A stretch of DNA of 34,582 bases from NCBI GenBank assembly GCA_903839875.1, contig CAIMDZ010000014.1, forward strand, positions 1-34,582. The letters are read 5' to 3'. The notes beneath the pieces were generated by a model. The model ran no database searches. It saw nothing but the letters and a program-made list of their open reading frames with translations, and had not been told where the DNA came from. Source of the DNA: an uncultured Bacteroidota bacterium. GTDB lineage: Bacteria; Bacteroidota; Bacteroidia; Chitinophagales; Chitinophagaceae. The translations under genes and the position numbers were made by a program. Positions 1-6,755 of the stretch are shown here, in pieces. How positions within the stretch are numbered: the first letter of the stretch is position 1; each line of letters opens with the position of its first letter.

Positions 1-81
1 GGATGTATGTGTCCCGCCCTTAGTTATCGACAGCAATTCATCCCTTTCCTGCTCCGTTAGTGTAACCTTGTACTTTTCCAT
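1..81 (-). CDS. IS630-type transposase, 5' end only (cut by window edge)
   Basis: The minus strand from ATG at 81 reads 27 codons to the window edge without a stop. The peptide begins MEKYKVTLTEQERDELLSIT and continues KGGTHTS. This resembles the N-terminus of IS630-family transposases, where a short basic start is followed by VTLT-x-E-E/Q-R-x-x-L and then a K-G/S-rich turn before the helix-turn-helix domain. The DDE catalytic part lies outside the window. A TACCTTTG box sits just upstream of the start. The gene tail at 129-248 suggests this element inserted into another gene. The family call rests on 27 residues only. Confidence 0.6.
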   Translation of the reverse strand, partial: MEKYKVTLTEQERDELLSITKGGTHTS

Positions 82-91
82 AGTTTTTGCA

Positions 92-99
92 CAAAGGTA
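92..99 (-). promoter_or_regulatory. Candidate -7 box (TACCTTTG) for the transposase
   Basis: On the minus strand the sequence TACCTTTG matches the Bacteroidota sigma consensus TAnnTTTG exactly. It lies about 10 bases ahead of the ATG at 81, so the transcript leader would be only a few bases long. No convincing TTG -33 box is seen at the usual spacing. Confidence 0.45.
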
Positions 100-128
100 C
101 AAAAATTATGCGTCATAGTATGTGTGAC

Positions 129-248
129 ATGACACTAGCCTATTCCTCCTCAAACGTTCAGACACAAACAAGCGACTCAAAGGTTGACTGGAAGGCAGTA
201 ACGGTACCTTTTACCAATAACCAGAGTGTTACTATAGCTATTCCGTAG
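129..248 (+). pseudogene. C-terminal tail of a disrupted gene
   Basis: A reading frame ending in TAG at 246-248 runs back toward the IS630-like element. It reads, in part, KVDWKAVTVPFTNNQSVTI and ends IAIP. The alternating hydrophobic pattern looks like the last beta strands of an exported or carbohydrate-binding-type domain. There is no plausible promoter, and the only ATG (129) gives 39 residues. The simplest reading is the 3' end of a gene truncated by insertion of the transposase element. The parent family is not recognisable. The dispersed repeat begins at the base after the stop codon. Confidence 0.5.
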
Positions 249-414
249 TTATACTTCGCGCGGCATAAATCAGTGCAAGAAAATGGTTCACGCAAAGGCG
301 CAGAGGCGCAAAGAAACGAGTAATAATTGTTTGCTTATAAACACATTATGTAGTTGTCAAGCTCGCAAAATCCATGTTTCGTTAATGCACTATTCTATCC
401 CGTTTGCAGTATAA
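249..414. repeat. Dispersed MITE-like repeat, copy 1
   Basis: This 166-bp element is one of three related copies (the others are 10093-10253 and 12904-13045). It starts TTATACTTCGCGCGGCATAA and ends TTTGCAGTATAA. The reverse complement of the last 29 bases matches the first 29 at roughly two thirds of positions, including both flanks TTATACT and AGTGCA. The interior carries a CACGCAAAGGCGC-type segment and an AAGCTCGCAAAA segment found in all copies. It fills the gap between the plus-strand tail stop (248) and the minus-strand DUF58 stop (416). No open reading frame is seen. Confidence 0.75.
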
Positions 415-415
415 A

Positions 416-1801
416 TCATATCACTCCCGTAGTCACATCGCTTTTCTTCAGTAATTCCTCAATCTCTTTTTCACGTTTGTGCACCTGAATACGCATAGGC
501 GAGAAGGTCCAGCGGGCACGGAGTTTCGAAAGCCTGTCTTTGGGTGGTTGTAGTATTACGCGGCTGAGTAAGGTCAACGGCGCAAAATGTTTGAACACCT
601 TAGATAACTTCACAAAGTAAACAACGGTAGATGCATCGCACCTGTCCAGTATATTCCTTAATTCATGCGGATCTGTAAGCGATGAAATACAAAGCACGGT
701 TCCACTCTTCGGATTAAAATACTGTTGTAATGAAGTATCCTTGTGCCAGTTGCTGTTGCTGATCACACGCATGCTTTTTTCATCTTCAGTCAGTTGCTCC
801 GGTATATGGAATAGCTGGTCCGGGATAAACCTCATTTCCCATTCTTTCTTAGAAAGCGTATCGTATATTGTCCAAATGCAGTTCTTGTAGTAGTTGAGCA
901 TTTCCTTCAGGTATCCCTCGCCCAGCCAGTGCGCTTTTACATCGGCATAAAAAGATGCATAGAAGTACAGATGGGATGCATAGGGCTCATACATTTCAGG
1001 TATTCTAACTACCAGTTCCCTGTTCTTAGCATATACTTTCCATACTATTCTGCGCACATCATCTCCCGACTCGAAATCCTTATAGTTAAGCGGCTCTCCT
1101 TCCACCCGCCGCAATTGCTCTATGCGCACATCCATAGTCTCCGTCTTCTTCGGGAACACATCAGCATTCTCTTCTTCCAATAATACAGGCGGCTGGTAAA
1201 AATGCCCCCCTATAGGCTGTGCAACAGCAAGAGAAAAAATATGCAGCATATCCTGGAAATAGATAAAGCCTCCTTTCAGGTCGTACTCTTTAATATCTGC
1301 CAGTGTCATCCTGCTCCTGCCGGTAATAGCGCTGTGCCAAAGGCTTTGTTCTTTGCGTTTGTTCGATAGCAGCCCGAATCGTTCGGTCATTACATTATCA
1401 TCATAGTACAGCCTGCCTTTCACAAACCCAAGCAACGGCCGTATCACCCCTTCCATCCGTGCATTGAGGAAGAGCCTGATCTTCTTTCCCTTTTTTGCTT
1501 CCGTGGTAAAATTGATCTCCAGCTTGTACCCTTTTTTGTTTTTCAGGTACAGGTAATAAAAAAAGGCAGCAAACGTGCTCAATACAGACAATCCGGCAAG
1601 TGCCGCCAGAAACCATAAAGCCACCTTTCCCATAATAATGATGAATGGAAGGAAGGCAGACATTTCTTCCCCCTTCGGGGTTTTTTTGTTAAGAATATAG
1701 AAGGTACCCCATCCTGCCAAAGCGCACAAAACAGTATTTGGCGTAAACGGAAAATACTGCATTACATACCGTACATTCCATTTAATTTGTTTCCATTTCA
1801 T
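416..1801 (-). CDS. DUF58-domain membrane protein
   Basis: The 461-residue protein has hydrophobic segments at about residues 20-36 and 50-86, then a cytoplasmic part. Residues about 225-259 carry the DUF58 signature: G-E-x-x-x-Y-x-x-F-E-x-G-D-D-x-R-x-I-x-W-K-x-x-A-x-x-x-x-L-V-V-R. DUF58 proteins usually accompany a MoxR-type AAA ATPase and VWA proteins and are thought to act in envelope or maturation processes. No MoxR gene lies next to this one, so it stands alone here. It is convergent with the truncated gene on its left. The start is the ATG at 1801, directly before the first membrane segment. The molecular function is unknown. Confidence 0.75.
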   Translation of the reverse strand: MKWKQIKWNVRYVMQYFPFTPNTVLCALAGWGTFYILNKKTPKGEEMSAFLPFIIIMGKVALWFLAALAGLSVLSTFAAFFYYLYLKNKKGYKLEINFTTEAKKGKKIRLFLNARMEGVIRPLLGFVKGRLYYDDNVMTERFGLLSNKRKEQSLWHSAITGRSRMTLADIKEYDLKGGFIYFQDMLHIFSLAVAQPIGGHFYQPPVLLEEENADVFPKKTETMDVRIEQLRRVEGEPLNYKDFESGDDVRRIVWKVYAKNRELVVRIPEMYEPYASHLYFYASFYADVKAHWLGEGYLKEMLNYYKNCIWTIYDTLSKKEWEMRFIPDQLFHIPEQLTEDEKSMRVISNSNWHKDTSLQQYFNPKSGTVLCISSLTDPHELRNILDRCDASTVVYFVKLSKVFKHFAPLTLLSRVILQPPKDRLSKLRARWTFSPMRIQVHKREKEIEELLKKSDVTTGVI

Positions 1802-1895
1802 TGAAGACTATAAGAGAGAGGTTAAGATTCCGGATACCAAGGTATGAAAATAAAGAAATGAAAATATAAAGTCTGTTAATTTTATCAAAACCAAT

Positions 1896-1989
1896 TGTCA
1901 TCCAAAGCTTAACCAAAGGACAACCAATCAATTAATCAATCAATCAACCAATCTGTCATCCTGAGCCCCGCCGAAGGACAACCAATCAA
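1896..1989. repeat. Two-unit direct repeat (TGTCATCC ... GGACAACCAATCAA)
   Basis: Two units share TGTCATCC at their left (1896-1903 and 1954-1961) and AAGGACAACCAATCAA at their right (ending 1931 and 1989). They are separated by a CAAT-rich stretch. The second unit reads TGTCATCCTGAGCC and then GCCGAAGGAC, which resembles the TCATCCTGAGC...GAAGGA intergenic repeats common in Bacteroidota. The repeat ends at the stop of the TPR lipoprotein gene. Confidence 0.6.
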
Positions 1990-2817
1990 CTACTTCCCTC
2001 CGCAGTACTGCTTTGAATAAGATTCGCCCTGCGGGTTCTTTAATTTTACAGCCATCCGGAAATCTCCGCAGGCACTGTCATTATTATTGTTTTTTGCGTA
2101 ATACAAACCCCTGTAAATGTAAGACTGCGACCATAGCGGATCCACCTGTATGGCAAGGCTCAGATCTTTGATTGCCGCACGGTAATCTTTGTTCTCGCCA
2201 TTGGCAATGCCCCTGTTCACATACCCCATCATATGATTCGGGAAAAGCTGTATCTCCATATCAAAATCACTGATAGCGCCTGCGAAATCGCCCAATTTGA
2301 ACTTGCTGGATCCTCTCATACTGTAGGCTATATAAAAATCAGATCTCAACTTTATAGCCTCATCAAAATCTGTAATTGCCTCCTTGAAATTACCCTGCGT
2401 GAATTCCTTGCGGCCCCGTGCCAGAATTGCCGAAAAAAAGTCCTTTTTAAGCGATATTGCCTGGCTGAGGTCTTTCATACTTGACACCTCGTCCCCTACT
2501 CCTTCTTCCAGGTTGGCCCTGTTAAAATATACCATAGCATAATTCGGGTTTATTCTGATTGTTTTCGAGAAGTAATAAAATGAATTCTTGAAATCTCCCT
2601 CCAGTTCATAAACACTTGCCAGTTCATAACAAGCCTGCCAGTTATTGCTGTCAAGTTTTACAGCCAGTTCATATTCCTGCTTTGCGTTGACAAGGTCATC
2701 TTTAAACAGAAATTCATTGGCCTTATTGAAATGTTCCTTTGTGGGAGGTACTTTTTCCCTGCATGAAACAAAAGCCAGTACCATAATCGCAATTATCAGC
2801 AATAAATTTCGTCGCAT
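1990..2817 (-). CDS. TPR-repeat lipoprotein
   Basis: From MRRNLLLIIAIMVLAFVSC the protein begins with a lipoprotein signal peptide, with the lipid-acceptor cysteine about 19 residues in. The remainder (about 255 residues) is a run of tetratricopeptide repeats with the typical A-x-x-D/E-x-x-x-A-I-x-L-x-P/D pattern, for example in the GNFKEAITDFDEAIKLRSD and DFAGAISDFDMEIQLFPN units. It is likely a periplasmic or outer-membrane-anchored scaffold for protein contacts. An upstream in-frame ATG (2865) would add 16 residues ahead of the signal peptide, so the start at 2817 or 2820 is preferred. No partner gene is evident. Confidence 0.8.
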   Translation of the reverse strand: MRRNLLLIIAIMVLAFVSCREKVPPTKEHFNKANEFLFKDDLVNAKQEYELAVKLDSNNWQACYELASVYELEGDFKNSFYYFSKTIRINPNYAMVYFNRANLEEGVGDEVSSMKDLSQAISLKKDFFSAILARGRKEFTQGNFKEAITDFDEAIKLRSDFYIAYSMRGSSKFKLGDFAGAISDFDMEIQLFPNHMMGYVNRGIANGENKDYRAAIKDLSLAIQVDPLWSQSYIYRGLYYAKNNNNDSACGDFRMAVKLKNPQGESYSKQYCGGK

Positions 2818-3227
2818 CATTCTCAAATTTTCAGAAAAGATAATTCTAAATGAATAACGGTGCAAGATGGACGCTAAATAAATTTAGAAATTTAGATAAG
2901 AAAACTTCATACAAGTCTGCGATTTCAAGCCAATGTCATTTATACTTGACAACACGTGCGAAGTATTATATAGCCACTTCAAGCTTCTTTTATCCACCAA
3001 TGCACATTTTTTAAGCATTCACCATTGAAAATCAGCCACCTTTTTACAGAAAACTTTACCTTTGACAAAAGAATATTACATTTATCGAATTCATAACTAA
3101 TACTATTAACAATTTATAGAGCGCGGATTGTCTTTGGACCATTTCCACAGGTAGGTGATAATGGTTTTGGGGAATTTATTTCACCAATTACAAAACCTCT
3201 TTGCGCTTATCGTACCAAATTTTCAGA
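2818..3227. other. Intergenic region upstream of the ketosynthase gene
   Basis: About 410 bases separate the divergently transcribed lipoprotein gene and ketosynthase gene. They hold the candidate promoter at 3057-3064. I see no RNA gene or convincing small reading frame. Confidence 0.5.
3057..3064 (+). promoter_or_regulatory. Candidate -7 box (TACCTTTG) for the ketosynthase gene
   Basis: TACCTTTG matches the Bacteroidota TAnnTTTG consensus exactly, in an A+T-rich context. A start about 7 bases downstream would leave a leader of roughly 157 bases before the ATG at 3228. The nearest upstream TTG (3025-3027) is farther away than usual for a -33 box. Confidence 0.4.
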
Positions 3228-4454
3228 ATGAACAGGGTAGTTATAACAGGTTTGGGAATTTATTCGTGCATTGGAAAAAACCTTCAGGAGGTTAAAGAAT
3301 CTTTGTACCAGGGAAAGTCGGGTATAGTATTACTGCCTGAACGCAAAGAATTTGGTTACCGGTCAGGGCTTACCGGGTTTGTGGAAAGACCGAATCTTAA
3401 AGGGGTGCTCGACCGCCGCGCCAGGCTTATGATGCCCGAGCAGGCAGAGTATGCATTTGTGGCCACACAGGAAGCGCTTAAGATGGCCGGCATGGATACC
3501 CAATATTTAGACAACCATGAATTAGGGCTCATTTTCGGTAACGACAGTTCTGCATTACCTGTCATCGAAGGCATAGATATAGTACGCGTAAAGAAGGATA
3601 CCATGATGCTGGGTTCGGGTTATGTATTTCAAACCATGAACTCTACGGTGAATATGAATCTCGCCACTATTTTCAAGATACGCGGAGTTAATTTTACTGT
3701 CAGCGCTGCGTGTGCGAGTGGTTCCCATTCCATCGGTCTTGGTTATATTTTTATAAAGAATGGGATGCAGGATGCGGTTATCTGTGGAGGCGCACAGGAA
3801 ACCAATATCTATTCCATGACCTACTTCGACAGCATTGCTGCATTCTCCCAAAAAGAAAACGAACCTACCAAAGCATCCCGCCCGTTTGATAAGAACCGCG
3901 ACGGCCTAGTGCCCAGTGGAGGAGCAGCAACGGTAATACTCGAAAGCCTGGAATCTGCCCAAAGACGCGGCGCAAAAATCCTGGGCGAAGTGGTTGGTTA
4001 CGGATTCTCTTCCAATGGCTCCCACATCTCTAACCCAACTGTGGAAGGCCCCCAGAAATCACTCGAAAGGGCTATCAAAGATGCCTGCATGAAGCCATCT
4101 GACATTGGTTACATCAACGCGCATGCCACTTCCACAAAGGCGGGCGATGCCAGCGAAGCTAAGGCTATAAAGACTGTTTTCGGCCCGGCAACCCCGCATA
4201 TCAGTTCCACCAAATCCATGACCGGGCACGAATGCTGGATGGCAGGCGCCAGTGAGATCGTCTATTCCATGCTGATGATGGAAAACAACTTCATTGCCCC
4301 CAACATCAACTTCGAAGAGCCCGACGAAGACTCCGCCGGACTCAACATCGTCATGAATACCCTCGACTGCGAATTCGATTCCTTCCTGTCCAATTCCTTC
4401 GGCTTCGGTGGTACCAATTCTACGTTGATTGTGAAGAAGTGGAAGGGGGAGTAA
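3228..4454 (+). CDS. Beta-ketoacyl-ACP synthase (FabB/FabF type)
   Basis: This is a 408-residue thiolase-fold condensing enzyme starting MNRVVITGLGIYSCIG, which fixes the start at ATG 3228. A TTG 27 bases earlier would only add a non-conserved leader. The catalytic Cys-His-His triad is complete: Cys162 in SAACASGSH, His299 in NAHATSTKAGD and His334 in KSMTGHECWMAGA. The C-terminus carries the glycine-rich NSFGFGGTNSTL loop. Such enzymes condense malonyl-ACP with an acyl-ACP in fatty acid elongation, or in aryl-polyene and flexirubin pigment pathways. No acyl carrier protein, reductase or dehydratase lies nearby, so the pathway cannot be told from context, and FabB versus FabF is left open. 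Confidence 0.9.
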   Translation: MNRVVITGLGIYSCIGKNLQEVKESLYQGKSGIVLLPERKEFGYRSGLTGFVERPNLKGVLDRRARLMMPEQAEYAFVATQEALKMAGMDTQYLDNHELGLIFGNDSSALPVIEGIDIVRVKKDTMMLGSGYVFQTMNSTVNMNLATIFKIRGVNFTVSAACASGSHSIGLGYIFIKNGMQDAVICGGAQETNIYSMTYFDSIAAFSQKENEPTKASRPFDKNRDGLVPSGGAATVILESLESAQRRGAKILGEVVGYGFSSNGSHISNPTVEGPQKSLERAIKDACMKPSDIGYINAHATSTKAGDASEAKAIKTVFGPATPHISSTKSMTGHECWMAGASEIVYSMLMMENNFIAPNINFEEPDEDSAGLNIVMNTLDCEFDSFLSNSFGFGGTNSTLIVKKWKGE

Positions 4455-4500
4455 AATTATGTGTATTTTCCCGACTCCGCCGAGTCCTCCCCCATCGCAC

Positions 4501-4557
4501 AAGCTATGTTTTGGAGAGACACAGCGGGGACGGAAATCAGATAGAACAAAAAAAGAG
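4501..4557 (+). repeat. Boundary repeat A of the RAYT segment
   Basis: The segment starts AAGCTATGTTTTGGAGAGACA, followed by CAGCGGGGACGGAA. The first 21 bases recur at 20 of 21 positions in inverted orientation at 6070-6090. The inner 24 bases (4512-4535) also recur, 20 of 24, on the minus strand at 5902-5925. The following ATAGAACAAAAAA recurs in direct orientation at 5948-5960. A short hairpin (GACTC-CGCC-GAGTC, 4473-4486) lies just upstream. Confidence 0.65.
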
Positions 4558-4610
4558 AAAGTAGAAGACCGCAAAAAATCAATCGAATATTATAAAAATA
4601 TAATTCATAG

Positions 4611-5128
4611 ATGAAGACTGTTAAGTGTTGCTTCTTTTTTATAGTTTGGTTGCAAGGAAGTTTATTTGCCCAAGCTAACAAAGATTTATATAATAAGATA
4701 TTATGTTTTTTTCTACTGACTCATCTGTTATATCAAGGTTACCTGAGCTGTCAAAAAAGCAATTAAAATGGGACCAAAGAGTTTCTGTTTCTAAATATTT
4801 ATTGCCGTTTTCAACTATTTTTTGCGACGAGTATTTTAAAGCAAAATATGATTCAATTTGGCTTCTTGAAATGAACAATCCTTTGTCGTTTTCGGGCGAC
4901 ACTATCGACCTTAATAAAATCAAATGCGGGCAAAATATCAAGTCAAAAATTAAGATTTTTTTTTCTGACATAGTCAATGGTTACCTGAGTGTTGATATCG
5001 GATATGATGATGAGATATTTGGTAATTATTCTAGAAACGCATTTTTGTTTCCTACTTTTCTAAAAGTTATGTATAAGATAAATAATGACTCAATATCTAA
5101 TGTTTGTATAGTTAAACTTAGTAATTAG
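4611..5128 (+). pseudogene. Exported hypothetical protein, frameshifted in a T7 tract
   Basis: ATG 4611 opens a clear signal peptide, MKTVKCCFFFIVWLQGSLFAQ, followed by ANKDLYNKI, but this frame stops about 50 codons in. The +2 frame beginning inside it runs on to TAA-equivalent stop 5128 with a plausible 141-residue body (KYDSIWLLEMNN, DIGYDDEIFGNYSRN). The two frames meet in a run of seven T (4706-4712). One additional T would join them into a single exported protein of about 172 residues. The body has no recognised family. Whether this is a sequencing error, a true pseudogene, slippage or phase variation cannot be told here. A start at ATG 4703 would lack the signal peptide. Confidence 0.6.
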
Positions 5129-5148
5129 GGAAATTTCTTCTCGTTGTT

Positions 5149-5203
5149 CCGGATGTTAGCGAAGCGTATCCGGTACAAATAATAAACTCCGATTTGCAAT
5201 CGG
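5149..5203. repeat. REP-like hairpins upstream of the transposase
   Basis: Positions 5149-5173 form an imperfect palindrome beginning and ending CCGGAT/ATCCGG around a GTTAGCGAAGCGT core. Its reverse complement reappears downstream of the transposase at 5856-5880 with few changes. A second hairpin, CCGAT-TTGCA-ATCGG, lies at 5189-5203. These are the kind of elements RAYT transposases recognise. Confidence 0.7.
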
Positions 5204-5273
5204 CATTCATTGAATTGAAGTTGATGCTAAAATTGAATGCAAATGATTATCTTGTTGCGCAAAAATTTGCAAT

Positions 5274-5801
5274 ATGGGATTCGCATATAAGATCATTGAC
5301 CAGCAAGGAATACATTTCATCACCGCCACAGTTGTGCAGTGGGTTGATGTGTTCACACGCAAAGAATATGCGGATATTGTGATAGGTAGCCTGAAACATT
5401 GCCAGGAAAAGAAAGGCCTATGTATATATGGGTGGGTAATCATGAGTAACCACCTGCATATGAATGCTTCCTGTAAGGAGGGTTATGAACTCAGCGACGC
5501 ATTAAGGGACTTCAAGAAATTCACTTCAAAGCAAATTGTAAATGCAATAGAAAACAACCCGCGGGAAAGTAGGAAAAACTGGATGCTTTGGCTGTTAAAA
5601 AATAAAGAAGATGTCACTTTCTGGCAACCGGGCAACCATCCTGAAGAAATAAGAACAATGGATTTTTTCGAACAGAAACTGAAATATATTCACCAGAACC
5701 CCGTTCGGGCAGGAATTGTGGAACTGGAGGAGGAATACATTTACAGCAGCGCGCGGGACTTTTATAACAGAAGGGGTCTATTGGAGCTTACCTACGTATA
5801 G
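5274..5801 (+). CDS. REP-associated tyrosine transposase (RAYT, Y1/HUH family)
   Basis: A 175-residue single-strand DNA transposase of the IS200/Y1-like HUH class. The metal-binding HUH motif is His60-Leu-His62 in VIMSNHLHM. The catalytic tyrosine is Tyr138 in KLKYIHQNPVRAGIV, the usual signature of chromosomal RAYTs. These enzymes nick and join single-stranded DNA at REP hairpins and are usually domesticated, single-copy genes rather than free insertion sequences. The gene is flanked by inverted REP-like hairpins at 5149-5203 and 5825-5888, as expected. The protein is intact and about the usual length for a short RAYT. ATG 5274 gives the expected start ahead of the YKIxDQxGIHFIT strand. Confidence 0.9.
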   Translation: MGFAYKIIDQQGIHFITATVVQWVDVFTRKEYADIVIGSLKHCQEKKGLCIYGWVIMSNHLHMNASCKEGYELSDALRDFKKFTSKQIVNAIENNPRESRKNWMLWLLKNKEDVTFWQPGNHPEEIRTMDFFEQKLKYIHQNPVRAGIVELEEEYIYSSARDFYNRRGLLELTYV

Positions 5802-5824
5802 CATCAACATTAGTTCCCTGAATT

Positions 5825-5888
5825 CCGTTCGCAGAACGGCTTCCTATTTACCGTTCCGGATGCGCTACGCTAACATCCTGAACAACGG
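5825..5888. repeat. REP-like hairpins downstream of the transposase
   Basis: CCGTTC-GCA-GAACGG (5825-5839) is a perfect 6-bp stem. Positions 5851-5888 form a larger hairpin with outer arms CCGTT/AACGG. Inside it, CCGGATGCGCTACGCTAACA (5856-5875) is an inverted copy of the upstream element at 5149-5173. The pair brackets the RAYT gene. Confidence 0.75.
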
Positions 5889-5901
5889 TTTTACAGCCCC
5901 A

Positions 5902-6090
5902 GTACCGTCTCCGCCGTGTCTCCCCAGTTCCATGTAGTCTTCCAAAAATAGAACAAAAAAGAACAGTTCGGCGTAGTCTCCAGACTACGTCGTGGTGGTA
6001 GCCTGCCGATAGCTACCGGCACCCTGATTGGCGAACAGAATACTACATCCAGCTTTCTTCCGTCTCTGTTGTCTCTCCAAAGCATAGCTT
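5902..6090. repeat. Composite repeat block with boundary repeat B
   Basis: The block contains several elements in order. Minus-strand motif C (5902-5925, GGGGAGACACGGCGGAGACG type) comes first. A perfect hairpin CGTAGTC-TCCA-GACTACG follows at 5972-5989, then a hairpin TGCCG...CGGCA at 6004-6021. Boundary repeat B at 6051-6090 is an inverted copy of 4501-4540. The minus strand stays open through the block, but the would-be product is only the translation of these repeats, so I do not call a gene. Confidence 0.6.
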
Positions 6091-6188
6091 ATACAGTGCC
6101 GGAGTACTCTGCGTATCAGGGAAGCTTTTAATCTAAAACATATCAAAGTCAAATAAAAAATTATAGCTTATTTCTCAAAAAAATGCAT

Positions 6189-6196
6189 CAACTTTG
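6189..6196 (+). promoter_or_regulatory. Weak candidate -7 box for the toxin-antitoxin operon
   Basis: CAACTTTG differs from TAnnTTTG at one base and lies 21 bases before the antitoxin ATG. The spacing would give a leader of about 12-15 bases. No inverted-repeat operator is obvious. Confidence 0.25.
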
Positions 6197-6217
6197 TAAA
6201 GGCTAAAAATAAAGATC

Positions 6218-6430
6218 ATGGTAACTGTGCATCCGCAATTTATTACAGACACTGCCGGCCAGAAGATGGTGGTACTGCCCGCTACAGAATTCAAGAGCAT
6301 TATGGATGAGCTCGAAGAAATCGAGGATATACGCCTGTATGATGAAGCTATTTCGGAAGATGATGGGGAAAGAATACAGATGGACGAGGCCTTTGAAATG
6401 ATTGAAGCCAAACGTAAAAACAAGGAATAG
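6218..6430 (+). CDS. Antitoxin of a RelB/Phd-like type II pair
   Basis: The 70-residue acidic protein begins MVTVHPQFITDTAGQKMVVLP and then carries A-T-E-F-K-x-I-M-D-E-L-E-E-I-E-D, with a long charged helix to the end. This resembles Phd/RelB-class antitoxins that pair with RelE/ParE toxins, in which the N-terminal part binds DNA and the C-terminal helix wraps the toxin. The stop codon TAG shares a base with the GTG start of the toxin gene, indicating translational coupling. The pair probably represses its own promoter. The exact antitoxin family is uncertain. Confidence 0.75.
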   Translation: MVTVHPQFITDTAGQKMVVLPATEFKSIMDELEEIEDIRLYDEAISEDDGERIQMDEAFEMIEAKRKNKE

Positions 6431-6681
6431 TGGCCTATTCGTTAAGTTTTACGAGGCGGGCGTTTAAAGAATTGGAAAAAATCCATGAACCATTTTATTC
6501 CAATATTAAGCAAGCAATCACAGCACTTGCGATTAACCCACGCCCACATGGATACTTAAAACTTCATGGCAGGGACGGTTACAGAATAAGAGTTGGTGAT
6601 TATCGAATTGTCTACCACATTTTTGATGATCAACTGATAGTTGAAGTAATTGAAATCGGAACCCGGCAAGGCATCCATTAG
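6430..6681 (+). CDS. RelE/ParE-family toxin
   Basis: An 83-residue protein starting at GTG 6430, one base overlapping the antitoxin stop. The family pattern is clear: YSLSFTRRAFKELEKI at the N-terminus, then N-P-R-P-H-G-Y-L-K-L-H-G-R-D-G-Y-R-I-R-V-G-D-Y-R-I-V-Y in the core, and a short C-terminal strand (LIVEVIEIGTR). RelE members cleave mRNA in the ribosomal A site, while ParE members poison gyrase. The basic core with the RVGDYRIVY strand and no ParE-specific features points to RelE, but activity is inferred from family only. It forms a type II toxin-antitoxin operon with the preceding gene. Confidence 0.85.
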   Translation: MAYSLSFTRRAFKELEKIHEPFYSNIKQAITALAINPRPHGYLKLHGRDGYRIRVGDYRIVYHIFDDQLIVEVIEIGTRQGIH

Positions 6682-6755
6682 AAAAATATTATTTTCGGAT
6701 TACCCGTATTCAGCAAATTGTCAACTGTAAACTGCAAACTGTAAACTGCAAAAAC

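Noticed and set aside
249-414. CRISPR repeat or array from the recurring CACGCAAAGGCGC segments
   Set aside because: The copies are single, far apart, and have no regular spacers or cas genes. They are interspersed repeats.
4059-4574. Long minus-strand frame of about 171 codons opposite the ketosynthase
   Set aside because: It lies antisense to well-conserved ketosynthase motifs and is G/H/V-rich without any family pattern, as expected for a shadow frame.
5891-6085. A 64-codon open frame on the minus strand
   Set aside because: It is the translation of the repeat block (hairpins and GGAGAGACAC-type motifs), with no start context and no protein-like features.
5891-6217. Intrinsic terminator for the RAYT gene
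   Set aside because: Several hairpins follow the gene, but none is trailed by a T run. They fit repeat families better.
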